Shown piece by piece: positions 8,069 through 17,351 of a stretch of 64,000 nt of DNA (its first letter is position 1; each line of letters opens with the position of its first letter). Made by a program: the position numbers and the translations under genes. The notes beneath the pieces are model-generated. The model saw nothing but the letters and a program-made list of their open reading frames with translations. It did not search any database and was not told the origin of the DNA. The stretch is from Candidatus Krumholzibacteriota bacterium. Lineage in GTDB: Bacteria > Krumholzibacteriota > Krumholzibacteriia > JAJRXK01. The DNA lies in assembly GCA_029262065.1 (NCBI GenBank), contig JAJDAC010000002.1:62001-126000 (forward strand), given 5' to 3'.

Positions 8069-9144
8069 CGATCCGTGGCCTGCTCGCGCGCCTGCATGGC
8101 GTAGAGAGCGAACGATCCCAACCAATGCTGACCGCTGTAGTCGCCATCGACCATCTTCCCCAGGGAATGACGCACGTGGGTGTCGGCAAGTTCGAGCATG
8201 CGGGGGTTCGAGGACGCCATGGGGTACAGACACCACGCGCGGGAGAAATTGAGTCCGTCGAGGTGAACCAGCTTGCCGTCGCTGCGATCGCGAACCTCAG
8301 CCGGTACCAGATCGATGCCGTCGGTGAGAACTCCCGGTAGAAATGCTTCGGCCCAGGCATCGAACTCGGCGGGCGGTAGGACCTTGCGCATGAGATCCAG
8401 TTCCTGCAGACACGGAGACAGGAAGTCGTACCCGCTTGGCTCCCAGCTCAGCGGACAGGATGTGTCGGACGAATAGAATTCACGCGCGCGTTGCTCGATC
8501 AACGTTACCAACGGCTCGTGGCCGGCGTGCCGCGCGTAGTCCAACGCGAAGCTCAAGCCGAACGCGGTGTTGGTGTGTTCGCCCACGCGAATCGGATAGA
8601 CCAGCTTGGGGAGGTATTCCAGATACTTCTCACACACCAGTTCAACCAGGGGCGCCAGATTGGCCGCCCAGGTGCGCGCCTGCTCGTCGTCCCAGGTTTC
8701 CAGTGCCCGCGCCAACATCAACAACCAGGCCCAACCGTACGTGCGCTCGAACGTCTCGCTCTGCTTGTTCATGGAAAAATAGGCGACTTCCACCGCCACG
8801 TTCTCGGCCGTGAGGTTGGCGTTTATGGCCGCTCGAATGGCCGCCGCCTGATCCAACTGTGGGAACCGGCGCAGCAGTTCGACCAGACTCCAATGCCCAT
8901 GCACGGCCGAGTGCCAGTCAAAACAACCGTAGAACGCGGGGTGGTGTATTTGCGGCAGGGCCAGATCTTCGGGCTTGGCGATGACCAGGTGTGACTTGTA
9001 GGGAAATGGCTGTCCGATGCAATCCAGCGGCAGCGCGGCCAGTCGATTGGCCTGTTCCAGATCCAGCATGACGTCCTCGCCGGCCGACCCGGGCCGGGCC
9101 GCCAGAACCAGCCCCAGCGCAATCAGGAAGACGCGGGCTTGCAT
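8065..9144 (-). CDS. DUF2891 family exported protein
   Basis: 359 residues. The hallmark H-P-A-F-Y-G-C-F-D-W-H-S-A-V-H-G-H-W near residue 70 identifies DUF2891, a family of unknown activity with an alpha/alpha-toroid look and conserved His/Asp residues. The N-terminus (Q-A-R-V-F-L-I-A-L-G-L-V-L-A-A-R...S-A-G) looks like a signal peptide, so it is probably periplasmic. The ATG at 9144 was preferred because it is preceded by GGAGG at about 6 nt. It heads the minus-strand run DUF2891-Nramp-pxpA-pxpB-pxpC, with a 4-nt ATGA overlap to the transporter. Confidence 0.88.
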   Translation of the reverse strand: MQARVFLIALGLVLAARPGSAGEDVMLDLEQANRLAALPLDCIGQPFPYKSHLVIAKPEDLALPQIHHPAFYGCFDWHSAVHGHWSLVELLRRFPQLDQAAAIRAAINANLTAENVAVEVAYFSMNKQSETFERTYGWAWLLMLARALETWDDEQARTWAANLAPLVELVCEKYLEYLPKLVYPIRVGEHTNTAFGLSFALDYARHAGHEPLVTLIEQRAREFYSSDTSCPLSWEPSGYDFLSPCLQELDLMRKVLPPAEFDAWAEAFLPGVLTDGIDLVPAEVRDRSDGKLVHLDGLNFSRAWCLYPMASSNPRMLELADTHVRHSLGKMVDGDYSGQHWLGSFALYAMQAREQATDR

Positions 9145-9233
9145 GGGCAACCTCCACTCGGGGAAAAAGGGCTCTCAGCCGATGATGCTAGCACAGCCGG
9201 GCCCCCGACCCAGCCCTTCAACTCCGAACCAAT

Positions 9234-9305
9234 CAACAAGATAGGCCCAATGTGAAAAAAATACTTGCTTGGTAGCTTCTTTTTGCCATACATTGGGTTT
9301 GTTGA
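9234..9305. repeat. Imperfect long inverted repeat in AT-rich island
   Basis: CAACAA...CCCAATGT on the left is mirrored by ACATTGGG..TTTGTTG on the right. A-rich and T-rich tracts sit opposite each other in the inner part. The arms could pair over roughly 25-30 positions with bulges. No transposase or target-site duplication is visible. It may be a structured 5' region of the DUF2891 transcript or a small non-autonomous element remnant. Confidence 0.4.
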
Positions 9306-9553
9306 CGGTCACCACCAATCTGGTTCGACGCTTCAGGAATGTTGTCGACCCACGGTTGGCCCCGGCTGACCGGGCCGCCGTCCCCGATCGGTTCCTTGTC
9401 ACCCCTCGTAGACAAGGAAGGCCAGTCGGAGCGCGGACCTGTCTGGTTGGATGCCGTCGGTGGGAAGAGATTCCCTGCCAGCAAGTGGATTTGGTTTCGT
9501 TCCGCAAATGGGAGCCGGAGGCGAAGCTGGATTCACCAAAGCAGGCGGGACAC

Positions 9554-9590
9554 GAAGCCCCGCCCCTTTCTGGGGGTGGGGCTTTCGTTT
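9554..9590 (+). terminator. Rho-independent-type hairpin
   Basis: GAAGCCCCGCCCC pairs with GGGGTGGGGCTTTC across a short TTTCT loop. CG-TTTT follows directly on the plus strand. It has the form of an intrinsic terminator, although no plus-strand gene lies immediately upstream. It directly abuts the -35 element proposed for the aminotransferase gene, so it may insulate that promoter. Confidence 0.6.
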
Positions 9591-9617
9591 TGCCACCCAC
9601 TGGCGCTCACCTACAAT
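9590..9617 (+). promoter_or_regulatory. Probable sigma-70 promoter for the class IV aminotransferase
   Basis: TTGCCA (5 of 6 to consensus) is separated by 16 bases from TACAAT (5 of 6). The start codon of the aminotransferase lies 35 bases beyond. Confidence 0.45.
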
Positions 9618-9652
9618 GACAGCATCCATTCCATCTTCAACGGCGGGCACCC

Positions 9653-10531
9653 GTGAGCGCAGCTCCCATCGTCTACCACAACGGCAAGTTCGTGACCCAG
9701 GCCGAAGCCACGCTTCCGCTTGAAGACCGCGGCGTGTTGTTCGGCCAGAGTGCCTACGAGGTCGTGCGTTTCTACGACGGCCAGGCCTTCGCCCTGACCG
9801 AGCACCTCGAACGATTCGAACACAGTCTGAGCGTCGTGGGGATTCCACGCGTGAACGAACTGGATGAACTTGGCGCCCTGAGTACGCAGCTCCTGGAAAG
9901 AAATCAACTGGCAAACGCCACGGTCTACTGGCACGTGACGCGCGGCGCCGCGCCGCGAAGCCTCGCGCTGGCTGCGGCAGCGTCACCAACGCCCAACGTG
10001 TTTGCCATGGCGTATCCACAGCCAAAGCTGGACCCCATGGTTTCGCCCGCGAGCATGCGCATGATGACCATCGAGGACTTGCGCTGGGGACGTTGCGACG
10101 CAAAATCCACCATGCTGCTCCCCGCCGTCCTGGCCCGCGAGGAAGCCGAAGCCAACGGATTCGCCGGTGCCATTCTCTGGCGGCACGACAAAGCGGGCCG
10201 GGTCGTGACCGAATCCACCCAGGCCAACGTTCTGTTCTGGCTCGATGACGCTCTTCGCAGCCACCCCAGGAACGAACACATCCTGGCCGGTGTTTCGCTC
10301 ACCCTTCTATTGGAGCTGGCGAAACGACGCGGCTTGCCCGTGGTCGAGCAAGCGGTCGCGGTGTCGGATCTGCCACGCGCTGCGGAGATCATGCTCAGCG
10401 GAACCAGCACGCACGTCGCGGCGGTAGTCGAAGTGGATGGCCGGGCGGTGGGAAACGGGACCGTCGGGCCAATCACCGAGGCCTTGCACGCCGACCTGCT
10501 GGGCGAAATCCGTCGTCGCTGCGCTCACTGA
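9653..10531 (+). CDS. Class IV (fold-type IV) PLP aminotransferase
   Basis: 292 residues. The start P-I-V-Y-H-N-G-K-F-V, followed by L-P-L-E-D-R-G-V-L-F-G-Q-S-A-Y-E-V-V-R, is typical of the BCAT/D-amino-acid transaminase/ADC lyase family. The PLP lysine is K151 in R-C-D-A-K-S-T; the phosphate-binding T-E-S-T-Q-A-N-V-L-F follows. D-K-S rather than the branched-chain signature suggests closeness to D-amino-acid transaminases, but substrate cannot be fixed. Translation starts at GTG 9653; the ribosome site is weak. The 3' end overlaps by 7 nt the end of the convergent lipoprotein gene. Confidence 0.85.
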   Translation: MSAAPIVYHNGKFVTQAEATLPLEDRGVLFGQSAYEVVRFYDGQAFALTEHLERFEHSLSVVGIPRVNELDELGALSTQLLERNQLANATVYWHVTRGAAPRSLALAAAASPTPNVFAMAYPQPKLDPMVSPASMRMMTIEDLRWGRCDAKSTMLLPAVLAREEAEANGFAGAILWRHDKAGRVVTESTQANVLFWLDDALRSHPRNEHILAGVSLTLLLELAKRRGLPVVEQAVAVSDLPRAAEIMLSGTSTHVAAVVEVDGRAVGNGTVGPITEALHADLLGEIRRRCAH

Positions 10532-12828
10532 CGCAACGAAAGCTCCCAACGGCTCTCCAGAATCCAGTGGATTGCGTCGCGCACCTCGTCGATCTCAAAG
10601 GCAAACGGATGAAAGCCCCAGAGAAAGTCTTCGGTGCCCGCAAGCTGCTTGTCTTCGGCGTAGACCGAACTGGCCAACGCCACGACCGTGCCGTCCAGTG
10701 CCGATCGCGGCAACTCGCCGCGGGGACACGAGAGCACATCGTCGATGTATGGTGCTCCGTCTGAGTCCGCCTCGTCGCGACGGGCGCGGTGACGGAACAT
10801 GGGAACCTGGCAACGACGCAGATTGAGCGTGCCGCTGAACGGGGTCACGTTTGCGTTGTAGAACTCTTCCTGCGGAAGATCGTAGTCGGGCCCGTACGCC
10901 ACGCGTACCGCGGTGGGCTCCAGGTTACGCACGTTGCCCGCGGCGTCGGGATAGCGAGCCATGAACTCGTCGGCCGCGATGGCGCGAATCATGCCGTCGC
11001 AGATTCCGTTGCGAACCAACTGGCCCGGTGCCTCGCCGAAGATCTGACCGGTCGGCGGATCGACGTACGAGCTTGCTTCCATGCACCAGGCGGAATAGGG
11101 CCAGCGGGTGATGCCGGTGTTGAATTTCGTGCCGTCGGGCCGTTCGGTCTCGCCGAAGTCCTTGCGCGAATCGTAGATGATCGGGTACCGATTGCCGATG
11201 GGCGACAGCCGGTTTCTCTCCACGCTGTTGTACATGGCGCCCGGTCCCATATACAACAGGTTGCCGCAGCGCGCCTGGTACACCTCGAGCCAATTGAACT
11301 GCGGTTCGTCGACGCTCAGCGGCGCCAGGTTCACCTGGAAGTAACTGCTATCGGAAGGCCGGGCGAACCAGACCACCGACTTGTACTCGTTCACCAATTC
11401 GAAGCTCAACCGCGCGGGGTTGGCGGCTACATCCAGAACGTCCGACGGTTGGAACCCCTCGACGACACCCTCGAGAATGCTGTCCCACTTGCGGCGCCAA
11501 TCACCCGCCAGGGCGCGGCCGGCATCCGAATCACCGTTGTCCCAGTCGTCCACGAACAACATGGATCGCTGAAGCGCGCGGGGAATCTTCTGGATGACCT
11601 GGAACTGAACGATGACCCGGCTCACGGTGCCCGAGTTGTCGCGACACTGCAGTACGAAGTTGGGCGACCCCTGGGTGAACGTGCGCTGAGGAGCCTCACG
11701 CCACGCGGGCCCATTTCCCCACGGCACAGCCCAGCCCGGATCACCCGGATCATCGGGGTCCACCACGTTCCACCCATAGCGACACGCGTCGATGATTCCC
11801 GCGTAGGCCGCGGCGGTGGGCTGCCAATCGAACTCGATCGGCTGGCCGCTCACGATCTTGTACCGCTCGAACCCGTTCGCGCCCACGTAGTTGTCGCAGC
11901 CCAGAAACGTCTCGCACAGCGACATGACGGGATACTTGCCGTCACTGGTTTGTACGTGCCGTACGTTCTCGTTCCATTTGAACGTGGGGGTCACGGCACC
12001 AGCAATATCACGCGCCTGCACCGCGAACAAAAACCGTTCCTGGGCGTTCTGGCGTGGCAACGTAACCCGACGCCCCGCATCTTCGGGCGCGTCGTAGGGA
12101 ATCCAATCGCTCCACAGCGGGTCGTCGGCGGTGATGGGACTGGTGTTCTCGAACTGGAGTTGGGTAAGACAACGCCCGTTGTCGGTTTCGTAGGGCTTGA
12201 GCAGATACCTGACGGCAGCCGGACCGTCGCCTTCGAAACGATCGGGATCTACGCTGGTCCAGCCGAACGTAAGGACCTTTGCACCTTCGGTGCACGAGAT
12301 GTCGGCGGTGGGCGAGGGCAGATCGATGGTAACGCGGGGCGCAAGAGTCGTGGCCGTGAAGCTCACCTCGGCCGGCGTTGGGTCGCTGGCTCCCCGATCG
12401 TCGACGGCGCGTATGAAGAACGTGTGGGTTTGCCAGAACCGGTACTGTGCAGCACCCTGGTTCGAGTCGGCTACGTCGACGGCGAAGGAATCGATATCGG
12501 CCGACACCTCGAACAACGAGTCAGTGGCCGTCGTGAAATTCCAGGGCAGGTTGGCGGTCAGGGTATCGGTGGGGCCGATGATGTTGTCCGGCCCATTGTT
12601 GCTGATGCGCCACTCGAAGCCGGCGATTTCGCCATCGAGGTCAGAACCCGTCCAGAAGAACTCCACCCGAAACCCCGCCTGCGATCGAACCGGCGGCGTG
12701 GCCGTGACCTCGGTACTGGGAGGGGAGTTGAGGACTCGCTCGCCGATCAGCGAGTCATCTCCGCCACATGCCGCGGCGGCGATGAGAATCGCCCACAGGA
12801 AAATGTGACGTGTCATGGAACGAAGCAT
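10525..12828 (-). CDS. Large lipoprotein of unknown function
   Basis: About 767 residues. The N-terminus M-L-R-S-M-T-R-H-I-F-L-W-A-I-L-I-A-A-A-A-C forms a lipoprotein signal with Cys21; a second ATG at 12816 would work equally well. The first ~200 residues contain Ig/fibronectin-like strands (V-E-F-F-W-T-G-S-D-L-D-G-E-I-A-G-F-E-W-R-I is a typical FN3-like edge). The remainder is rich in Trp, Asp and Pro, with no enzymatic motif that I recognise. Probably a surface or periplasmic protein. It is divergent from the spermidine-synthase fusion gene across a 189-nt region and convergent with the aminotransferase. Confidence 0.75.
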   Translation of the reverse strand: MLRSMTRHIFLWAILIAAAACGGDDSLIGERVLNSPPSTEVTATPPVRSQAGFRVEFFWTGSDLDGEIAGFEWRISNNGPDNIIGPTDTLTANLPWNFTTATDSLFEVSADIDSFAVDVADSNQGAAQYRFWQTHTFFIRAVDDRGASDPTPAEVSFTATTLAPRVTIDLPSPTADISCTEGAKVLTFGWTSVDPDRFEGDGPAAVRYLLKPYETDNGRCLTQLQFENTSPITADDPLWSDWIPYDAPEDAGRRVTLPRQNAQERFLFAVQARDIAGAVTPTFKWNENVRHVQTSDGKYPVMSLCETFLGCDNYVGANGFERYKIVSGQPIEFDWQPTAAAYAGIIDACRYGWNVVDPDDPGDPGWAVPWGNGPAWREAPQRTFTQGSPNFVLQCRDNSGTVSRVIVQFQVIQKIPRALQRSMLFVDDWDNGDSDAGRALAGDWRRKWDSILEGVVEGFQPSDVLDVAANPARLSFELVNEYKSVVWFARPSDSSYFQVNLAPLSVDEPQFNWLEVYQARCGNLLYMGPGAMYNSVERNRLSPIGNRYPIIYDSRKDFGETERPDGTKFNTGITRWPYSAWCMEASSYVDPPTGQIFGEAPGQLVRNGICDGMIRAIAADEFMARYPDAAGNVRNLEPTAVRVAYGPDYDLPQEEFYNANVTPFSGTLNLRRCQVPMFRHRARRDEADSDGAPYIDDVLSCPRGELPRSALDGTVVALASSVYAEDKQLAGTEDFLWGFHPFAFEIDEVRDAIHWILESRWELSLRQ

Positions 12829-13017
12829 GGCCGCATGGTGGTTCTGGGGTTGGATCGGTGACCTGCCCGGGCACGCCGGGGACCTGAAGGGGGTGCGTCG
12901 ACACCAATATAAAGGACTCCGATCGTTCGCGACAGCCCACACCTACTGCCCTCCTGGACGGTGTGGTATCGTTCCTCCCTCGCAAGAACCCCAGAACGTC
13001 CTCCTTCCCCGAGATCC

Positions 13018-15900
13018 ATGTCTTCTACCCCCCGCACGGCATTTCCCCTCGCGGCCAGCTTGTTCTTTCTGTCCGGCGCGCTGGGTCTGGGCTACGAGCT
13101 CATATGGATTCGCAAGGCCGCGTTGGTGGTGGGTGCCAGCCAGATCGCCATGTCCACGGTGCTCACCGCGTTCTTCCTGGGCCTGGGCTTGGGGAGTCTG
13201 TTCGTGGGACGATCACGGCGGGCTCAGCGCCGTTCGCCGCTGTTCACGTACGGGCTGTTCGAAATCGCCATTGGCGTATTCGCGTTGGCTTTCCCTTGGC
13301 TCTTCACAGTGCTCGAGGCCATCTATGGCGCGGCCTACCCCATTGTCGGTCAGTCCGCCCCCGCCCTGTTCGCCCTGCGCTTTCTGCTGTTGTTCTCGTT
13401 GTGTCTGGTTCCAACGTTTTTCATGGGGGGCACGCTGCCTCTGTTGCTCGACGGCCTGGTGCGTCAAGACGCCGCCGTCGGGGCCCGCACCAGCATGTTG
13501 TACGGAATCAACATTCTGGGCGCCGTGGTGGGCGTTCTGCTGACCGCATACTGGGCCATACCCCATCTGGGGATGAACGGCACCAGCATGGCGGGAGGGC
13601 TGGGCAACCTGGCCATTGGTCTGGTCGCCCTGTTGGCGTTCGGCCGAGGCCGGGTAGGCGCCGAGCACGAAGAACCGGGACCGGGCGCCACGCGGTTGTT
13701 CCGAAACCTGGCCTTCGCCTCGGGACTGGTGGCCATCGCGTATCAGATCGCCTGGGCGCGCTACTTCTCACTGTTCCACGAGTTCACCGTGTTCATCACG
13801 GCCATGCTGTTGGCGGTCTACCTCCTGGCGCTCGCGGTGGGCAGCATGGCGCTTGCCCCGATGCTAAGGCGCCGTTTCTCACCCATGACCATCCTGGCCA
13901 CCGTATGGGGTGTGCTGCCGCTGGCCAGCTTGTTCGGCCTGGAAGGTTGGCGCGCCGCCGACTACCGCGTTGCACTGTACCGCGGTACGTACGAAGTGAA
14001 CCCAGACCATGATCGGTATTGGCAGTTCTGGAGTGAATCGGCCGACGCCACGTTCTTCCTGCCCCTATTCCAGATCGCGTTGACCATCTTCATCCCGGTC
14101 GTGCTGTTGGGCGTCGCGCTACCGGCGGTGATCGCGGCGGCGACCGAACGAGCCAGCGACCTACGGCGAACCGCCGGACAGCTGGTGTTCTGGAACACGC
14201 TGGGCTCGAGTCTTGGTGGCTTCCTGGCGGGCTACGCGTTCCTGCCCGCGCTCGGCCTGCATCGCACGCTGCTGGGACTGGGCGCCGCGTCGGTAGCCTT
14301 GGCCGTGGTGGCGCTGCGAACCCAGCCCAACCGCCGATGGGTTCCACAGGGCGCAATCGCAGTCGGCGCATTGGCCGTTGTGGCCTTTGCTATCACCCGC
14401 GAAGACGTTACCCGGCACACCATCCGAAACTACGGCTACGGGCGCGAGGGAGTCGCCGCCAACATGGACCTGGTGGAGGTGGAAGAAGGACCGTTCACGT
14501 CTTCGTTCGTCTTCGAGAGCGATGACAGTGTGCAGATGGGGTCGGGTCATGTGTGTCTGGCGGTGGCCTACAAGAACACGTTCTCGACGCAGGCGTTCCA
14601 GGGGCACATTCCCGCGCTGTTCTATCCCAACGGAGAACAGCCCCGCGATGCCCTGGGTATCTGCCTGGGTTCGGGACAGTCGTTTGGTGCGCTTCTACTG
14701 CACGGCATCGAAACCGTGGATGTCGTCGACATCTCGAGCGAAATCAAGGAGCTGTCGCTTCGCCATTTCGCTCCATTCAACCACGGCCTGGGCGAAGATC
14801 CTCGCGTCCGCTTCCATCTGGACGACGGACGCCATTTCGTGGAGCGCGCGCCGGCCGCGAGCTACGACGTCATTTCAATGGAGCCACCACCCCCTACCGC
14901 CGACGGCGTCTATAGCCTGTACTCGGTGGAATTCTACGAGCAGATCGCCCGCGTACTGAGGCCCGGCGGGGTATTCATGCAGTGGCTGCCGCTGTATCGC
15001 ATAACTCCCCTCGATACCAAGGGCATCATTGCCAGTCAGGCCGCGGTGTTTCCCCACACGTTCGTGGTGCGCGTGGGCGCCGATGATTTCATGGTCCTCA
15101 GCTACCCCCGGTCACCCCGTTTCGATTTGGCCCAGTTGGAACGACGGGCCGCGATTCTCGATCTGGAGTGGCAACGCAAGAAATGGGATCGACACCGCTG
15201 GGCCCCTCGCGCGCAGCACGACATGAGTTCTCCTACCGGCGTGCTGGCGTTGCTCACAACGGGTCCGTCGGACATGCCGGTCGTCGCGGCCAACGCCATG
15301 GAGTACTTCGACGACACCCAGAAATTGGGCTATGACAGCGGCGACCGCTGGTTGCTTCGTCGTTACGAAGGCAACGAACTGGCCAAGCTCAGCTTCACGG
15401 CGTTACCGCTGACCAGCTTCGAAAAATTGGCCCAGTACTTCGATCCACCGCTCCAGGCCGCCGAGATAAGAACGCTGAACGAGGAGCGAGCCCGCAGCCT
15501 GGAACTGTACGGCGTGCCGGACCCAGCCACGCTTGAGCAGATGCAGATCGCTTTTCAGGCCGCCACCACCGGCGACGAACGATTCGCGCCGGCGTTTCAA
15601 CTGGCCTTGCAATGGAACGCCGCGCTCGACAAGGATCGCGCGTTCGACTGGCTCGGGCGCGCCATCGCCGCTCGGCCGCAGCACGACGGACCCCGCGCGC
15701 AACAGGCCGCGCAACAGTTTGTGCGACATTGGCTGGCGGTGTTCCCAGAAGTCACCCGTGAACACGTGGCCCGACTGCGCCAAGATCACCCCGGCGCCCC
15801 GCTGGTGACGGTGCTCGAACGTGAATTGGCCTCCTACGACCAACGGCAAGCCGCGTTCAGCGACGGATTCCTGTTTCCGGGGTCGAACTCCCGGCCATAG
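13018..15900 (+). CDS. Polytopic membrane protein fused to spermidine-synthase-like domain
   Basis: 960 residues. The first ~460 contain about a dozen hydrophobic helices, beginning A-A-S-L-F-F-L-S-G-A-L-G-L-G-Y-E-L-I-W. This is the membrane part of 'fused spermidine synthase' proteins. A methyltransferase-like Rossmann domain follows at about residues 546-680: L-G-S-G-Q-S-F-G nucleotide-binding loop, V-D-V-V-D-I-S-S-E-I, D-D-G-R-H-F. The canonical catalytic D-x-x-D-P region is replaced by S-M-E-P-P-P-P-T-A-D-G, so true aminopropyltransferase activity is doubtful. The last ~200 residues are helical and unassigned. The ATG at 13018 was chosen over an upstream in-frame GTG because it leads straight into the first membrane helix. 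Confidence 0.85.
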   Translation: MSSTPRTAFPLAASLFFLSGALGLGYELIWIRKAALVVGASQIAMSTVLTAFFLGLGLGSLFVGRSRRAQRRSPLFTYGLFEIAIGVFALAFPWLFTVLEAIYGAAYPIVGQSAPALFALRFLLLFSLCLVPTFFMGGTLPLLLDGLVRQDAAVGARTSMLYGINILGAVVGVLLTAYWAIPHLGMNGTSMAGGLGNLAIGLVALLAFGRGRVGAEHEEPGPGATRLFRNLAFASGLVAIAYQIAWARYFSLFHEFTVFITAMLLAVYLLALAVGSMALAPMLRRRFSPMTILATVWGVLPLASLFGLEGWRAADYRVALYRGTYEVNPDHDRYWQFWSESADATFFLPLFQIALTIFIPVVLLGVALPAVIAAATERASDLRRTAGQLVFWNTLGSSLGGFLAGYAFLPALGLHRTLLGLGAASVALAVVALRTQPNRRWVPQGAIAVGALAVVAFAITREDVTRHTIRNYGYGREGVAANMDLVEVEEGPFTSSFVFESDDSVQMGSGHVCLAVAYKNTFSTQAFQGHIPALFYPNGEQPRDALGICLGSGQSFGALLLHGIETVDVVDISSEIKELSLRHFAPFNHGLGEDPRVRFHLDDGRHFVERAPAASYDVISMEPPPPTADGVYSLYSVEFYEQIARVLRPGGVFMQWLPLYRITPLDTKGIIASQAAVFPHTFVVRVGADDFMVLSYPRSPRFDLAQLERRAAILDLEWQRKKWDRHRWAPRAQHDMSSPTGVLALLTTGPSDMPVVAANAMEYFDDTQKLGYDSGDRWLLRRYEGNELAKLSFTALPLTSFEKLAQYFDPPLQAAEIRTLNEERARSLELYGVPDPATLEQMQIAFQAATTGDERFAPAFQLALQWNAALDKDRAFDWLGRAIAARPQHDGPRAQQAAQQFVRHWLAVFPEVTREHVARLRQDHPGAPLVTVLERELASYDQRQAAFSDGFLFPGSNSRP

Positions 15901-16051
15901 ATCGGCCGTGGGGGCATTCCCGACAAGGCTTGGATTTTCCGGCAGGATTCACGTTGAGTTTGCGATCGGTTGGGTGCAACCGGGAGCCGCAGAACGTACA
16001 ATTTCCAGGAGCCCATCCCCCCGCCATCGATTTCACCAAAGAAAGCGAACC

Positions 16052-17224
16052 ATGCGCAACGTACTCACCGTACTGCTGGCGATCGCCATCGGCCTGACGG
16101 CCGTACCTACGAACGCGCTCGCCGGCACCCTGGCCGACGCCCAAGCCCGAGCCAACGAGCGCGGTGTTCCGCTGGTCGTGGACTTCTACACCGACTGGTG
16201 TTCGTGGTGCAAAGTGTTCGACAAGGATCGCGAAACCAACGCCGATCTCCAAGCATCGCTGTCCCAGGTCGAGTTCGTGCAGATCGACGCCGAACGGGGC
16301 GAGGGCATCGAGTTGGCCAAGCAATACCAGGTGCGTGGTTTCCCGAACTACGTAGCCATGGACGCCGCTGGCGACGTCATTCACCACTGGATAGGCTACG
16401 CCGGCCCCGAGCATTTCATGGACAACGTGCAGGACGCGGTGGACGACCCCGCGCCGTTCGCCAAGAAAGTCGAGCGATTCGAAACGAGCCCTACCTTCGC
16501 GGACGCGATCCGCATCTCAGAGGTGTACGCCACGCGGGGTCAACTGGTCGACGCGGTTGACCACTTGCGCAAGGGCCAGGAACTTGGACCAGACGGCACC
16601 GATCATTCGGTCGCCATCCTCGACCTCATGGCGCAGGGCCTCCGCACCGAAGAATTCACCGTCAACCAGGTATCCGCGCAGGCGGATGCGGTCGTAGCCC
16701 GGACGGGCGCGACGCCCGAAGACCTGGCCTCGGTGGCCTCGACCGCTCGCTACCTGAGCAAGGCCGCCGGTGACAAGGACATCTACGTGAAGTATCTGAA
16801 GCCCGCGGTGGCCGCGCTCGAAACGAACGAAGCGCTGCGCGCCAAGCACAAGGGCCTAATGATCGACCACGCGCTGTTGGTGGAGAAGAACGGGGGCAAG
16901 GCGGTCAAGCTGAAGTATGCGTCGATGCCCGAAGGATGGCAGGAGGACTCGGCCCGGCTGAACTCCTACGCGTGGTGGTGCTTCGAGAACGGTCTGGACC
17001 TGGAACGCGCGGAGTCGCTGGCTCGTAAGGGTGCCGAGGTGGCTGAAAGCGGCAGTGAACGCGCCATGGTGCTCGATACGGCCGCTGAAATCTGCAACGC
17101 GCTGGGGAACTGCAACGACGCGGTCACCCTGATCCAACGCGCGATCGAAGAGAACCCGGAAGAGAAGTACTACCAGGAGCAGCTCGCTCGCTTCGAGAAA
17201 CTGCTACAAAGCAGCGGGCGCTGA
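16052..17224 (+). CDS. Exported thioredoxin-fold protein with helical C-terminus
   Basis: 390 residues. A clear signal peptide (M-R-N-V-L-T-V-L-L-A-I-A-I-G...A-L-A) precedes a thioredoxin_7-type domain. This contains V-D-F-Y-T-D-W-C-S-W-C-K (redox cysteines C50 and C53) and the cis-Pro region V-R-G-F-P-N-Y-V. Residues ~150-390 are alanine-rich helices consistent with TPR-like repeats. The likely role is periplasmic disulfide reduction or exchange. ATG 16052 follows a GAAAG purine run. A strong terminator follows at 17254. Confidence 0.85.
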   Translation: MRNVLTVLLAIAIGLTAVPTNALAGTLADAQARANERGVPLVVDFYTDWCSWCKVFDKDRETNADLQASLSQVEFVQIDAERGEGIELAKQYQVRGFPNYVAMDAAGDVIHHWIGYAGPEHFMDNVQDAVDDPAPFAKKVERFETSPTFADAIRISEVYATRGQLVDAVDHLRKGQELGPDGTDHSVAILDLMAQGLRTEEFTVNQVSAQADAVVARTGATPEDLASVASTARYLSKAAGDKDIYVKYLKPAVAALETNEALRAKHKGLMIDHALLVEKNGGKAVKLKYASMPEGWQEDSARLNSYAWWCFENGLDLERAESLARKGAEVAESGSERAMVLDTAAEICNALGNCNDAVTLIQRAIEENPEEKYYQEQLARFEKLLQSSGR

Positions 17225-17253
17225 TTCAAACACGTTTCCAGCGTAGCCCTTGA

Positions 17254-17290
17254 AAACGGGTCGTCCCCTCGGGACGGCCCGTTTCTCTTT
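17254..17290 (+). terminator. Rho-independent terminator after the thioredoxin-like gene
   Basis: A 14-bp stem (AAACGGGTCGTCCC with GGGACGGCCCGTTT, one G-U pair) closes a CTC loop and is followed by CTCTTT. It begins 29 nt after the stop codon of the plus-strand gene. Confidence 0.88.
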
Positions 17291-17351
17291 GCATCAGACT
17301 CACGTCGGGACCGCATGAAGTTGCCATCTGCGGCGAACGGGAGTTACCAGC

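Larger units (their letters stand above)
9145..9652. other. 508-nt intergenic region
   Basis: No convincing gene. The part next to DUF2891 (about 9175-9310) is markedly more AT-rich than its surroundings and contains an imperfect long inverted repeat (9234-9305). Further right lie a strong GC hairpin followed by T residues (9554-9590) and a probable promoter (9590-9617) for the aminotransferase gene. The stretch 9310-9550 has open frames on both strands, but none has a plausible start, ribosome site or family feature. Confidence 0.6.

Noticed and set aside
6716-8104. 462-codon plus-strand open frame opposite the Nramp gene
   Set aside because: The product is Gln/His/Arg-rich and repeats like the complement of hydrophobic helices; the minus strand encodes the transporter.
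10789-12861. 690-codon plus-strand open frame opposite the large lipoprotein
   Set aside because: It is the antisense of a gene with a signal peptide and coherent protein character. The high GC3 of the true gene keeps the opposite frame open. The product is rich in Arg/His/Val/Gly with no family pattern.
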